This document shows positions 36,801-48,700 of a DNA stretch of 64,000 bases, piece after piece; positions within the stretch are counted from its first letter, which is position 1; the number at the start of each line of letters is the position of its first letter. The notes under the pieces were generated by a model. It was not told where the DNA came from, searched no databases, and saw nothing but the letters and a program-made list of their open reading frames with translations. Source of the stretch: Elmis aenea (taxonomy: Eukaryota; Arthropoda; Insecta; Coleoptera; Elmidae); assembly GCA_947652605.1 (NCBI GenBank), contig OX393582.1, forward strand, positions 16,454,544-16,518,543, written 5' to 3'. The translations under genes and the position numbers were made by a program.

Positions 36801-38046
36801 AATGGATTTTTAATCCTATCATACGAAACAATTTTTCCTGTAAAGTGTTCCTTGACAGTTTTTCCAACTGGGAAATGTGTTTTAATAACAAAACCTCCTT
36901 CAATTTCTTTGAAGATCAGTGATCTGTTTGACATTTTATTTATCTTGTAGATTAGATTAAAAGATATAATATTTTATAAGCACTTAAATACTTTTTTTAA
37001 ATCCATTGCCATTAAAATGTACAGGGGGGGCCTATTTTCGATGCCCATACAGTGTATCTCGGTTATTATCAGAGATAGAAAAAAACTAAGTACGTAGTCT
37101 CGATTTATTTTTTTGAGAGAAATTCATTGCCGTAAACAGATTTTTGATATCTTTTTTAATTTTCGAAATATAGCCAGATACCGATTTTTGGCACTTTTCA
37201 AAAATGTTAAATATCTTGCTTAAACAAAAAGATAGAGAAAAACTTTCAAGACATTTTTGGCATGGTTTTTTGTCCTTAATAAGATAGTAATGTTCAATTT
37301 TTTTTTAGTCATACGAATGTCGATATATTACACCTAACTTTCTTATTTTAAATGAAAACCATAAGCATATTATATATTTTTGAAAAGCGCAAAAAATAAG
37401 CTTTCGATTCATGTTAAAGCCAACTATGGTTGCCATTTAAAATTAAAAACTTAGGTGTAATATATCAATATTTGTATGAGTAAAAAAAACTGAACATCGC
37501 TATCTTATTAAAGACAAAAAACATGCCAAAAATGTCCTTAAAGTTTTTCTCTATCTTTTCGTTTAAGCGAGATTTTTAACATTTTTGATATCTTTTGTAA
37601 TCCTCGAAATAAAGCCAACACCATTTTTGGCACTTTTGAAAAATGTTAAATATCTCGCTTAAACGAAATTATAGAGAAAAACTTTAAGGACGTTTTTGGC
37701 ATGTTTTTTAAAATAAAATATGTAGAAAAATAATGACAGAATGAGCATGTCTTACACCCCAGTCATTGTATCTCTACAAATTTGAAATGTGAACTTTTTA
37801 TTTTTAAAACATATTTTGTTATTTCAGAACTGTGACGAAAACGTACATTGGAAACACGAACGCGATAGAAATCGGAACAAAATTGTTGTTCACTTCCCAA
37901 GGACGAACGAGTGCTTAGAAGATACGTGTGAAATTAAAATTTTTTCAGTAGTCAAAGTACAGTTGCAACGGAAACAGAAAACCCACAAACTGGAAGGTAA
38001 ATTATTGCGACCTATAACTTCCCTAACTTTTAATTCTACCAAGTAA
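27876..38046 (+). CDS. Dis3l2: DIS3L2-like 3'-5' exoribonuclease
   Basis: Five exons join in frame to 951 aa: 27876-28880, 30441-31638, 34337-34534, 34842-35077 and 37828-38046. Junction 1-2 reads [18 protein letters not shown], as in the family. The first about 240 residues are low-complexity and basic, followed by cold-shock domains ([20 protein letters not shown] region). The RNB catalytic block [19 protein letters not shown] starts at about residue 463, with acidic residues D468, D474, D476 and D477. [17 protein letters not shown] is in exon 3 and the S1 region in exons 4-5. There is no PIN domain, which distinguishes it from DIS3. The enzyme degrades oligouridylated RNAs in the cytoplasm (family knowledge). 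Introns contain several palindromic elements. Confidence 0.95.
28881..30440. other. DIS3L2 intron 1
   Basis: It contains one probable TA-flanked element (29090-29486) and otherwise AT-rich sequence without recognisable genes. Confidence 0.5.
29090..29486. mobile_element. Degraded CAGGGTG-clan element
   Basis: It begins CATGGTGTTCCAATTGG and ends AATCACCCTG before TA. Left internal sequence (TATTTTAAGAGATAAAGCTT) resembles that of the element at 61077-61637. The termini are imperfect, so the boundaries are tentative. Confidence 0.45.
32137..32278. mobile_element. Near-perfect palindromic MITE
   Basis: Two arms of about 60 bp, starting ATGGTGCCTATCCACGTGAG, are exact complements as far as I can read. 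They are separated by about 20 bp and flanked by TA. The perfect match indicates a very recent insertion or conversion. It lies in DIS3L2 intron 2 and would form a strong hairpin in the pre-mRNA. Confidence 0.85.
32991..34207. mobile_element. 1.2-kb fold-back element
   Basis: The ends CAGGGTGGACCAAATTCGAA and, inverted, TTCGAATTTGGTCCACCCTG are flanked by TA. The two halves are complementary over most of the length (about 500 bp each), with a short centre near 33560-33660. No open frame is present. It lies in DIS3L2 intron 2, ending about 130 bp before exon 3. Confidence 0.85.
35264..35411. mobile_element. piggyBac-like MITE with TTAA duplication
   Basis: CCTTTTCGGTGCG at the left and GCACCTAAAAGG at the right are inverted and flanked by TTAA on both sides (35260-35263 and 35412-35415). 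TTAA duplication is diagnostic of piggyBac-type transposition. It lies in DIS3L2 intron 4. Confidence 0.65.
35490..35828. repeat. Inverted repeat around GGCCTATATGACC
   Basis: TTATAAAATGTGAAAGGTCA is mirrored by TGACCTTTCACATTTTATAA. The arms are roughly 100 bp each, with a centre that is itself partly complementary. It is probably a MITE in DIS3L2 intron 4. The ends and target duplication are not resolved. Confidence 0.6.
37022..37720. repeat. Complex inverted repeat (degraded fold-back element)
   Basis: It starts ACAGGGGGGCCTATTTTCGA. Blocks such as AAATATCTTGCTTAAAC and ATAGAGAAAAACTTT recur in both orientations (near 37205, 37540 and 37640). It is probably a rearranged member of the CAGGGTG clan in DIS3L2 intron 4, just before the last exon. 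Confidence 0.5.
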
Positions 38047-38708
38047 ATGGATCCTAAATTATTAATAATTCAGTAAAGTAATTAGTACCAATAATTATGT
38101 GATGAAACATGTTGGTATCTTAAAAAATCGAAGATCATGAAATTTAGGAAAACAATTTAAATTTACTGATTCTAAAATTGGTAATGAATGAATTTTCAAA
38201 CAGAAGTTGTATACATATTCATGTATTTTAATACTTATTGTGTATTTTTAAAAATTACAATTATTTAAATATTTAACGGCATTCATTTTTATTTATTTTT
38301 AAAGGGTGCATATTTATTATTTGACATAGTGTTTTAATTCAAAAGTAGTACAAAACTGTTGATATAAACAAATTTTGTTCGCTAAAATGGAAAATTATCA
38401 AAATGATCGATATTTGAATACAATAGTCAAATATTAGGAAAAAACCTGTAGTGCTTAAGTCATTGTGAGTTTCTGGTAATCATTTTTTTTTTGTCAGTTT
38501 CCATATGATGATTTTTATTTTAGTTTTTGCTGAACTTTTATAATTATGTATAAAAAACATGACCCAAAAACAATTTGTAGGTCATTTGCATTGAATAAAA
38601 AGATAAAAATTTTTATCAATGGTCATTTGTAACATTTACATTTTTTGCCTATTTTTAGTTTGGTATTTAATTCTTTGAACTGCTGCTACGCTTTTAGTTC
38701 ACCGTTAA

Positions 38709-40223
38709 GTTGCGTTCACATAGAAAAGGATTGCATTGTATTGTAGCGTAAGCAAAGTTAAGTATACGAAAATCAAATGATAGCGTTTACATAAGCAAAG
38801 TAGTGGAATTGCGTTGTAAGCGGCGTGGTAGAGATCGCAAGGTCCAAGCTTCTTGCTATATCTCCATAACAAGAACCAATCACAGTGATCTACAGATTAA
38901 CCCTGCGTATGCGCAATAACATCGCTTGGAAATCGCCATTAGTGTACAAGCAGCTGATGATTTTGTTATTTCGGTGTTGCAGCCCTGATAATAGTCAAGT
39001 CTATATAGAACTGTACTTCGTTTTGATTATTCATATTACACAAGAATTCTTTTACAATTTTTTAGGTTAGAAGCTTATTCTAAAGATGTTTATCAGTAAA
39101 AACGAAAACAATAACCAACTATCGAAAACTGTAAGAAAAGCTGATTATTCTGTTCACATGTAGATGTCACTATTACTGATTTTGCCACTATACCGGGTGA
39201 TTCAGTTTGACTGTCGCACCCCTATAACTTTTTAATTATTGAAAATAACCCCAATAAACCTTATATTATTGGAAACTGCGACAAATTCTCTATTATGTGA
39301 TGTGCTTTTGTTATCTCTACGATGACGTATGTCAAATCCGCGATAGGCAACTGTTTTTTTTTTAAATTACATAGTACACATATTTTTGTTGATTCGGATA
39401 GAGAATTTAATTCTGAAGCCGACCATGTATTAAAAAAGTGTGCATACAGCATAAGAAAATTTTCGAGAAAATCTGTTCAAAGTTTATTCAAATTATAACA
39501 AACAGTCTATTTAACATAACAAAAAACGATCAAATCTTAAAAATTATACTGTAACTACCAATGGAAATGTATTAAAAATTAATGTTTAATAAAAATAAAA
39601 ACTAATAATAAACGTCGACATAAAAAATTAGACTTTAATGTATTCAAAGTGACCGCCCCGCGCTTCCAAATACAGTTTACATTAAAGTAAATTTTTTTAT
39701 GTTAGTGTTTATTTGTTTTTATTTTTATTAAAAATTAATTTTTAATACATTTCCATTGATGGTTATAGTAAAATTGTTAAGATTTGATTGTTTTTTTTAA
39801 TGTTAAATAGACTGTTTTTTATAATTTGAATAAACTTTGAACTGATTTTTCTCGATAAATTTCTTATGTATGCATATTTTTAATATATGGTCGGATTCAG
39901 AATTAAATTCTCTATCCGAATCAACAAAAAATGTATACCATGTAATTAAAAAAAAAAAACAGTTGCCTATCGTGGGTTCGACATACGCCATCGTAGAGAT
40001 AACAAATGCACATCATTTAATAGAGAATATGTCGCCGTTTCCAAAAATATAAGGTTTGTTGGGGTTATTTTCAATAATTAAAAAGTTATAGGGGTGCGAC
40101 AGTCAAACTGAATCACCCGGTATATAACACCTCTATGTGAACGCTACTCTTGCTGGCACGTTGCAATACAATTTATTACGGCAAAATGCAATACAATACT
40201 TTTCTATGCGAACGCAGCTTTAA
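38709..40223. mobile_element. Outer transposon with GCGTTCACATAG ends
   Basis: The left end has TGCGTTCACATAGAAAAGGA and the right end has its near-complement TTTCTATGCGAACGCA. Further matching TGCATTGTATTG blocks follow inside each end. The element at 39193-40120 is inserted within it. Confidence 0.6.
39193..40120. mobile_element. Fold-back element with CCGGGTGATTC ends
   Basis: The ends CCGGGTGATTCAGTTTGACT and, inverted, AGTCAAACTGAATCACCCGG are flanked by TA. The arms are about 300 bp. Short frames on each arm are mirror artefacts. The terminal sequence differs from CAGGGTG at two bases. Confidence 0.8.
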
Positions 40224-40903
40224 GATATTTTAAATTATTTATCAAAGACAATATAATGCAATATGAAATATTTTAGGATAAGATTAAATTTTTTTTTTAA
40301 GTTTTCTTAAGCAGATTTGTTAACGCTTAATTGTGCAGGGTGTTTAAAATAAACATTTAAGTATCTTAAATGATAAGACTTGATTAATTTAAAGAATACG
40401 CACAACATCTTGACAGCTGCTACTAAAATACACCTAAAATTCCCTTATTTAGCTTGGTTTGCATTACAATGTTAAAAAACAACAAAAATTTACAGATTTT
40501 AGTTTTTGTTTATATCATGCTTCTCCTTATTAAGAAAGTAAGTTCATCAGATTTTTTTTTTTACATTTTTAAATATTTAATCCAGCTTGCTCCAAAATGA
40601 TTTTTTTTTAATCCTGCGATATTGCTTAATGCCTGCTTGATATTCAGACAATTTTAAGTTTTATCCATGCAGAGATAATATGGGATCTCTTATTAATTAA
40701 TTAATTGGTGACAAGGTTTACAAGTAATTTTTAAGTTACTTTGTGTGTAGAATTGTGTTTGTCTTTTATTTCTTATGGTTTTTAATGAGTTATGGTCTTT
40801 TATTTTTCCAATTTTATTTCCACTGTTTTTAACATCATGGCACAAACTAACAACAAAAGAATTTAATGTATTAATGCATAATTTTTCAAGTATTTCACAT
40901 TAA

Positions 40904-41187
40904 CACGTTGACTGCCAAGTATGAGATAACTCGTAGTTTGCGTTCTTATCCAGGACGCCGACTACGAGATAACTCGTGATGCTGTTACTAGTCATTTTCG
41001 TGCAGCTACGATTGTACTCGTAGAATATAAGAGTATTTATGGATAGGTGGCTTCCGGGAATAGACAGAAAAATCAAGGCTGGCTTACACAAACTAAAAAT
41101 TTGTTGATAATATTATAATTGGAGTTTTGAATAATATAATATGGCTTCTGCGAGCGGAATCCTGAAATTGCCTTGGCAGTCAACGTG
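40904..41187. mobile_element. piggyBac-like MITE
   Basis: The ends CACGTTGACTGCCAAG and CTTGGCAGTCAACGTG are perfect inverted repeats flanked by TTAA (40900-40903 and 41188-41191). Internally it has two copies of ACGAGATAACTCGT-type palindromes. Confidence 0.8.
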
Positions 41188-42756
41188 TTAATGGTGCTGT
41201 TTGTACCACCAGGTAATTTTTAAGCCAAATTTATCAATTGTCCTATTAAACAGACAACTTCAAGTCAAGGGTTCCTTGTTTATTAATGAGAGATTGAGTA
41301 TCAAACAGTTTTTTGTTTTGGTTCAGTATTCAAGTAAAATTTTATTTCTTTTGTTTTCATTTTTTACCTCCCATCGGCAACTACAGTTGTAAATTTTACT
41401 AGTATGTAGTAAATAATTACAATTTGTTTCACTGTAGCTATACTTTGTAAAAATATATTAGTAAATTTATAGAAAACTTGTAAAAACTAAGCTGGTTAAA
41501 AAAGTGTTGTAAAACAAATTTACCGCCGTCATGTAAAAAATCATGTTGCAAGTTAAAATTTTGTACAAATAAGTTTAAATATTTTGTCAACATTTTTTTT
41601 CTTCAAATTGTAACAAAATTTTAATAAAAACCAGTTTGGTTTTAAAAAAATTAAATACCTGTTACGTTACAGTATAATTTTGTTATTTTCAAATGACATT
41701 CTAATAACTGTTTCATGTCAATCAGTTGCTCAGGATTTATATGTGATATTTACTGACCCTATAATTTTTAATCTCGCCCTCTACGTTGATCTCATAAAAT
41801 AAAGTGTAAGAATTTTTATGCTGCCAAAAAGATTGACACTTTGAGTTCCCTTGATTTTATTTTGACCAATTTGTAAAGTGTGTATGTATGTATGTTGTTA
41901 AGGTTTGTTATGTCTTAAATTGATTATTAATAAATTATTGAAAACCGTATTGTATTTAGTTTGATTTAAATTCAAATATTCGAGAAATAAGCAATCATAT
42001 AGTTGACAACCAATATTTAAAAAAATGTACAATATACAAAAACAATTAATGTTGCTTATAAATAAAAAAATTGTAGAAAAACATTAATTATTAATAAGAT
42101 ACCAAGACCAAGACCCATTAAATGATTACCATCTATAACAAATTTTACAATAAAAGATTTTTTTTTTGTAGTAAGAAAACACCAACAGAACTTTTTTTTT
42201 AATCGAATTTTACAATTAAAATTATTGTAAAAGTATTCTAGGATTAGAAAATCATATATTCCTTTCAACTTTATCGTAACTGTATTCAAAAAATTGCACC
42301 CATCTTCCATATTTTAAACGTCACAATTATCATGGAGTTTTGTTTTTGCTCTATTTTTAAACAATGTGTAATAAAATAAATTTTAATTGATTGCAAAATT
42401 AGCTTTTTTAATAAAGCAAATGCACTTGTTTAAAACTTTAAACTATGTCAAAATACAATCAAAAGAAGCTTTGATGCAGTTTTGTATCAGGTGTTTTGTG
42501 TGAAAATCAAAATAAAGAAAATCTTCCATAAAGAACAGTTATGCCACGAGACATGGTTAAACTGAACTTGGTAAGTGGATAGTGTTTTCTGTGAATTGGA
42601 TATTATGAAATTTTGCACACAGTGTAACAAAAAATATGGCAAATAACAACTTGATTATGGATAATGCCACAAAACAAATGTCAGTTTGTGTTGTGTTTTG
42701 TGGTTTAAGTTGTTGAATCAATTAATTATTAGGAATTAAGATTGTCAACGTTAAAA

Positions 42757-45700
42757 ATGAGTCGTACATGTAGAACATGTTTATTAAAAGAAAATGAAGC
42801 GATAGTTACCTTTTACAGTCTGGATTTTATTGATTTAAAGTGTGCTAAGTCAGTTAAGGAAATGCTTACAGTATGTGTACCAGAACTGGTAAGTTTTTGT
42901 AATTGTAGTTATTTTTGTTTTGATGTCTGATACGATAATTACTGCTTTAATAATATTTTCAAAGATACGCTCTTGTAAGCATAAATTTTACTTTTAGGCT
43001 CTAGATATCGTTTCTAACAGTGTACTATGTAGTTCATGCGCAAATTCTCTAGAATCGCTGTACGAGTTTAAAACAAAATGCTTACAAACTGAAAGAACAA
43101 TAACCAGTTATCTACAACAAATACCAAATAGTAGTTGTATCAATTTAAATGAAATTTCCGAAGCACTTTTGAAATCTAATGCAACATATTCAGTCGATAA
43201 TGTTGCTCTTAGCTCCAAAACTGATTGTAAAAAATCTGAAAGTACATTTGAAGAGATTCATGAATTACAGTCAACAATAAAAACTGAAGAGCTGGATTTC
43301 GATTGTAAAGACGATTTAAACACAGGATATATGAGCAACAGCGAAGGAGAAGATACATCATACGATGATTCGAAAGATGTAAAACCAGATCTCGGATTCC
43401 ATTCAGTATTCATGCAGATTTCCGACGCACAGTCAAAATGTCAGTCTGATGCAAGTAATCTGGGTAAGTAATTTATTATCTTATAATATGTTCACAAATA
43501 ATTCGTGTTGCTTATAATTAAAAAATATGTACATAATTATGTAAATTATGAAAAATTAATATGTACAGTTTAAAAATTAGATAGTGCTATGATACGTAGT
43601 TTCTGAGATACAAACTGCACAAAAAGTATTGATAAGCTGTAATAGATCACGTTATGTGATTTGTGACATTACAAACACATGCGATCTACAAGTGCGTGTA
43701 TTTTATACTCCAAGACCGAGTTTTGAACTGGATTGCCATATTTTAATAACAATGTTTTTATGATGCAATACTATTGCTGCATTAATGCATTTCTGTTAGA
43801 TTCACAAAATTTTAATTCGTTTTTACTTAAAAATCGTTATAATTTGAAATAATGCCACAAATAAGTATTTACAAGTAAATAAGTCAGATAATACTAAAAA
43901 GTACTTTCTCTATGCTTTGTGATAAACACATCTAGCAAGTTTCAGTGTTTCATGAAAATTTAGTAAAATTAACTAACATCCATGACTTCAAAAAAAATCT
44001 ATGAAGTTACTCGTCGATTGTATGAGAAATTAAAGTGACTATTTCCCTCATGTCATTTAAACCAATCAATTCAGTCAAATTATAGTCACGCCTTCATGTT
44101 ATGACCAATCACGTTCATTTTTAAGCGGCAATTACGCTAAATCGTCCTTAGGGATGTTTTTACCGGCAAAAAAACGAAAAGATCCCATGGGCAGGCTTTC
44201 CACTCAATTATTTCCATAGCAACCTGGTTGTTTACAGATGCTTGATATTTTTAAAGTGTATTTAAGATAAGTTGTTTTGGAACAACATCCATCGAAGAAA
44301 TAAAAAAAAACTGTTTTAGATAAAACTCGCAAAAATACTATTGCATCGAAAGCGTCAATATGGAAACAATTTGAAAAATTTTGTAAAGAAAGGAGTTATG
44401 ATTTAAACGCTGCTACACAGATAAGTACGCTATCGAAAATTTTAACTGATTATGCATATAACATGAAAAAAGCCAATGGGAAAAATTATAGAGCAAGTTG
44501 TGTAAAAAGTATATGGAATACAACAGCAAAGTTGCTGCAGGAGTACTACTTCCAAAATTTTAATGTGTTATTTAATCCCTTTACGGATATGATCTTTAAA
44601 GACGCCAGAGATGCTAAAATTGCAAAACGGAAAGAATTGCAAAATACGCAAAGAAATGCAAAATATACCATCGAAAAAAAGGAAAGTTCAATTTCACTTA
44701 CAAAAGATGAAGTATATAGGATGGCGCTTGCTTGGGATGAAGATACCCCAGACGGCTTACAAAAAAAATTATACCATATAATCGCATACGAACTAGCCTG
44801 GAGAGGCGGCGAAGGAATTTATTGCAAAACGCATTACTTCAAACATGAAAACGCCAACGATGGAAAATCAACAGGAAGAATTGAATACAATCCAAAATTT
44901 TCCAAAACTTCGCAAGGGGGAGAACGCGGGCTCACGGATAGCAAATGGCTTGTTCCAAACATAAACGAGCCAAACGTTTGTCCAGTACGCTTATTGAAAA
45001 AGCTTTTTACGAAGCGTTCAGCTCATATAATGACTGATAGAATATTTTTACGAGTTAATTCATCATGGAAACATGAAAAATCGGTTGGGTGGTATGTAAA
45101 TTCTCCCATTGGAAAAAATCTGTTCTCAAAATGGACCGCCGTTTCAGCACAAAAAATTGGCCTCAACATAAAGGAAAAAAAAATCACCAATCATTCCCAT
45201 CGATCTGCAGCAATATCTAATTTGGCGAAATCTGGTGTTTGGGAACACTAGATAATAAAAATTTTTGGTCACTCGAGCTTAAATTCTATACACCCTATCT
45301 ACAATTAAACAATGAGCACCACACGAATCTTATAATTCTAAGAAAGCCGTATCCGTGCCCACAAATATTCCTAATCGTTCCGTTGTTTATCAGAATTGCT
45401 CTTTTCATTGTACAAGTTTTTATTCAAATGCTAATATGTAAATTGCAGTATTTAAATAATAAACGAAAATTGTAATTATTTTTGGTATCTTATTTGAGAA
45501 ATAGTCAAAACAAATATATTTCGGAACATTATTTTGCAGGAAACATTTTAACTCGAGTTTGTTGCTTATAGGTAACATCCTTTGACAAAACGAATGGCAA
45601 AATCTCAGTCTCAGGATTTTGTTCATGTCATTTTGTCTCGGGATGTTACCAAAGCAACAAACTTTTTTCAATAATGTTTCCTGCAAAATAATGTTCCCTT

Positions 45701-48700
45701 AATATATTATAACTGAGAATTAATTTTGATATTGACAACCAATTGTTTCAAAGAAACTCCTCAACCCATAACGTAAAATATAGCACTTGTTTTGACAATA
45801 TGTTTATTCAAAGTTTTTAAAGTTGTACATATCAAATGATGGCAACCAAATTTGGATTTGTATTGTTAGCGCTTAATGCTAAAAAAATTCAATTTTATAG
45901 TTTTAGAGCCCCTTGCAAATATTTTATGAGCAGATTTATTGGCATATTTATAAACTTTTTTTTTAAATAGTAATTTTAAAGAACTTTTTGTATTTTTGTT
46001 ATATGCATCAGTTATTAGTAAAAAAAACATTTTTTTTTGAGTCTGCAGTGATGTTTTATTTTATATTAATGTGAGGCATCAGCTAGTGTTACTTTTTTTT
46101 TAACAATGCGTTATTATTGTTATCGAAGAATATAATTAAAGAATTCTTCAACTAAATTTTATATTTATCTACTGAGAACTAAGATGGTATAAAACTCGAG
46201 AGTGTAAGAATTAATCTTACCGATTTTATTTATACCCATATACATAAAGTATGCTATTTACACTTTAAGAAAAAGAAATAAGTTAAGACTCAACTTTTAG
46301 TATTGTAAATGTCACAAAATTTACTTTTTCAATCTGAAAAATGCTTTTATCAACACTATAAATGCAAAACTGTAAGAATTGAATATGTGCCGGGGTCTGA
46401 ATAATACACTTAAAAAAAAAGAAGATTACTGAAACTTTTAATATATAATTGGTCCACTCGTTCTTTTCCAAATAACCTTAATCCCTTTTATTTGACATAT
46501 CTCAACAGAGTAGCATAGTTAGTGTATGTATTATCGGTCTTCTGTTAAAAATAAACGCCGTGTCACCAGTTAACATTGTGTAATACCTTAGGTAAGTATT
46601 GTTAATTATATATTTTAACGTGACGTTAACAAGAATTGGAATGCCTTGAAAATATACTGATAACTGAGGGCACTGTGAATCGAGAAAGTTTGGGGAAACC
46701 TCTGATCTCTACAATTAAAGGAAATAGTTTTCGTCTTAAAAAGGTTTTATAGAAGAATAGAAAATAAAAGTTTTATTATGTTTTAGAGCAGCGTTTCTCA
46801 AACTATGGGTATTAAAATGGAACTGTTTTGATAAAAATACAAAAGAAAAGACAACAATTTCGTTTTTATTCTCGAGGCTTTCGCGGCCGTTATCCATAAT
46901 ACAATCTTGGTTTCCGGGTTTGGAACCGCGTCTTCTATATTTAGAAGTAGTAGAGCAATTTCGTTATCAAAATAAGAAGTTAAATTATAAAAAATGTAAT
47001 TTTTTCTTTTTAAATTTCTGTTTTAAAATGCTTTAAACTGACATTTCTAAAGTTATTTTTTCAAACATTTTCTTGCGGGGATGGAGACCCCCTCCCCGTG
47101 AGCGCTTCGAGCAAAAATTTGCGTCGACCCCTATGGGTTGTACTCTCATTTCTAGAAAATTATTTGGGTCGTGTGTTTAAAAATTTGAGAAACGCTGTAA
47201 TAGAGTATTCATGTCATTTATTTGTGCATTGTACTTTTGATATTACCATGTTATATGAATAATTACAACAGGTAATCCTAATAAATTATTGTTAAATTTT
47301 GGTTTTCATTACCCATTGCCTATTGCTAATGGAATCTAATTGGACTATTACTGAAAAAGAATTAACTTTACTATTAACATCCATTATAATCTTCACGAAA
47401 CCATCACAATAAAACATTGTGCATTTACTTTTTTCATACCAAAATATTAGTTTCAAATACAAAAAATGTTAATACTAAATTAATGGTAAAACAGCACATA
47501 GCTGAGATAAAGAAATAATTTATTTACAACTCTAGTATATTATATAAATCAACAATATATTGCGACGGACCTTACTGTACATCGGCTGGCCCTGTTGGGG
47601 AAGAGTACTTATTACTCTTATGTTTATTGTTAATAACTTTGGCTAGTGTTAGATATTGTCTAGATAGATGGCAGCCCTAGCATGAGTAGTCAGTTGGATA
47701 GCAAGTTGTACGTTAATGAATAAACCACGTTGTCCACACATGAGTAACCTTTTATTTGATCTTATAAAATCATCTAAAACCTAGATATAAAACAGCTAGT
47801 GATTGTGTTTATAAAGTGGTTGGACCCTCAAACGTTGTTTTACCTAGTACACAGGTCTAGAGCAATTATAAGACAGTAAGAAACAAATAAAACACAACAA
47901 TTTTAACAACAAACTCGACCGGCTGTACATTTCTCGGTGGTTGGTTCTTAACTACCCAAGTGCGTCTGTCCTAAAACTTTGATGCATATGGCCCTCCTTA
48001 GTAATTGTGTGTGTATTCTTTTCTGTAAGAACATATTGTACGAGTAGGGTGTTCTACTCGTGAATAATTTATCAACAAATCATTTGTTGATAGACGAAAC
48101 CCACACATTAAAGTACACTCCAAGTTAGGACCGTAATATTTTAACATTAATTTGTTTCACTAAAGTTAAATCCTCATAAATTGGCTCTTTTGAAGTGTTA
48201 CATGTTATAATAAATGATGCGTCAGTGTTTGTTGCCTGTTATTCATTTACAAAGCAACGAAATAACGTTGAAGTAAAATAAAAATAATTGATGCCAGGGG
48301 CATCATAATATACATTTAATGAAATAACCTAATCTTATGCTATACATATTAAAAAAAATGAAATTTACAATGTCATTACAAAAACTAAAATTACACAGGT
48401 AATATTGAAGACGCTTTTGAAAATAACGAAAGAGTGGATGAGGGCGAGACTGAAGACGAGGAAATGGATATCGAAGAAATCGTCCAGACTAAAAAAGTTA
48501 GGATTTTTCTCCAAAGAGAAAATCCGTTTGAGTACGTAAACGAGAAAGAATTTAAAATGTGGTACCGATTTTCTAAACAGTCGGTCACACGAATTTTAAG
48601 TTTAATAAAAGACTCTATCGAGCACAATACTGCTAGAAATATGCCGGTTAGCCCAATGAACCAGTTGCTTATTGCCCTGAGATTTTACGCAACTGGTTCG

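Larger units (their letters stand above)
38047..42756. other. Intergenic region between DIS3L2 and the ZAD gene
   Basis: It contains a nested pair of inverted-repeat elements (38709-40223) and a piggyBac-like MITE (40904-41187). An AATAAA at about 38595 could serve DIS3L2 polyadenylation. The rest is AT-rich with no gene seen. Confidence 0.5.
45252..48388. other. ZAD gene intron between Crypton and HARBI1 frames
   Basis: It holds a short MITE (45523-45697), a hAT-like element (46789-47197) and an LTR-like stretch (about 47592-47800). No other gene was seen. Confidence 0.4.

Noticed and set aside
39261..40052. Paired 60-63-codon frames at 39261-39452 (minus) and 39870-40052 (plus)
   Set aside because: They are mirror images produced by the two arms of a fold-back element, not genes.
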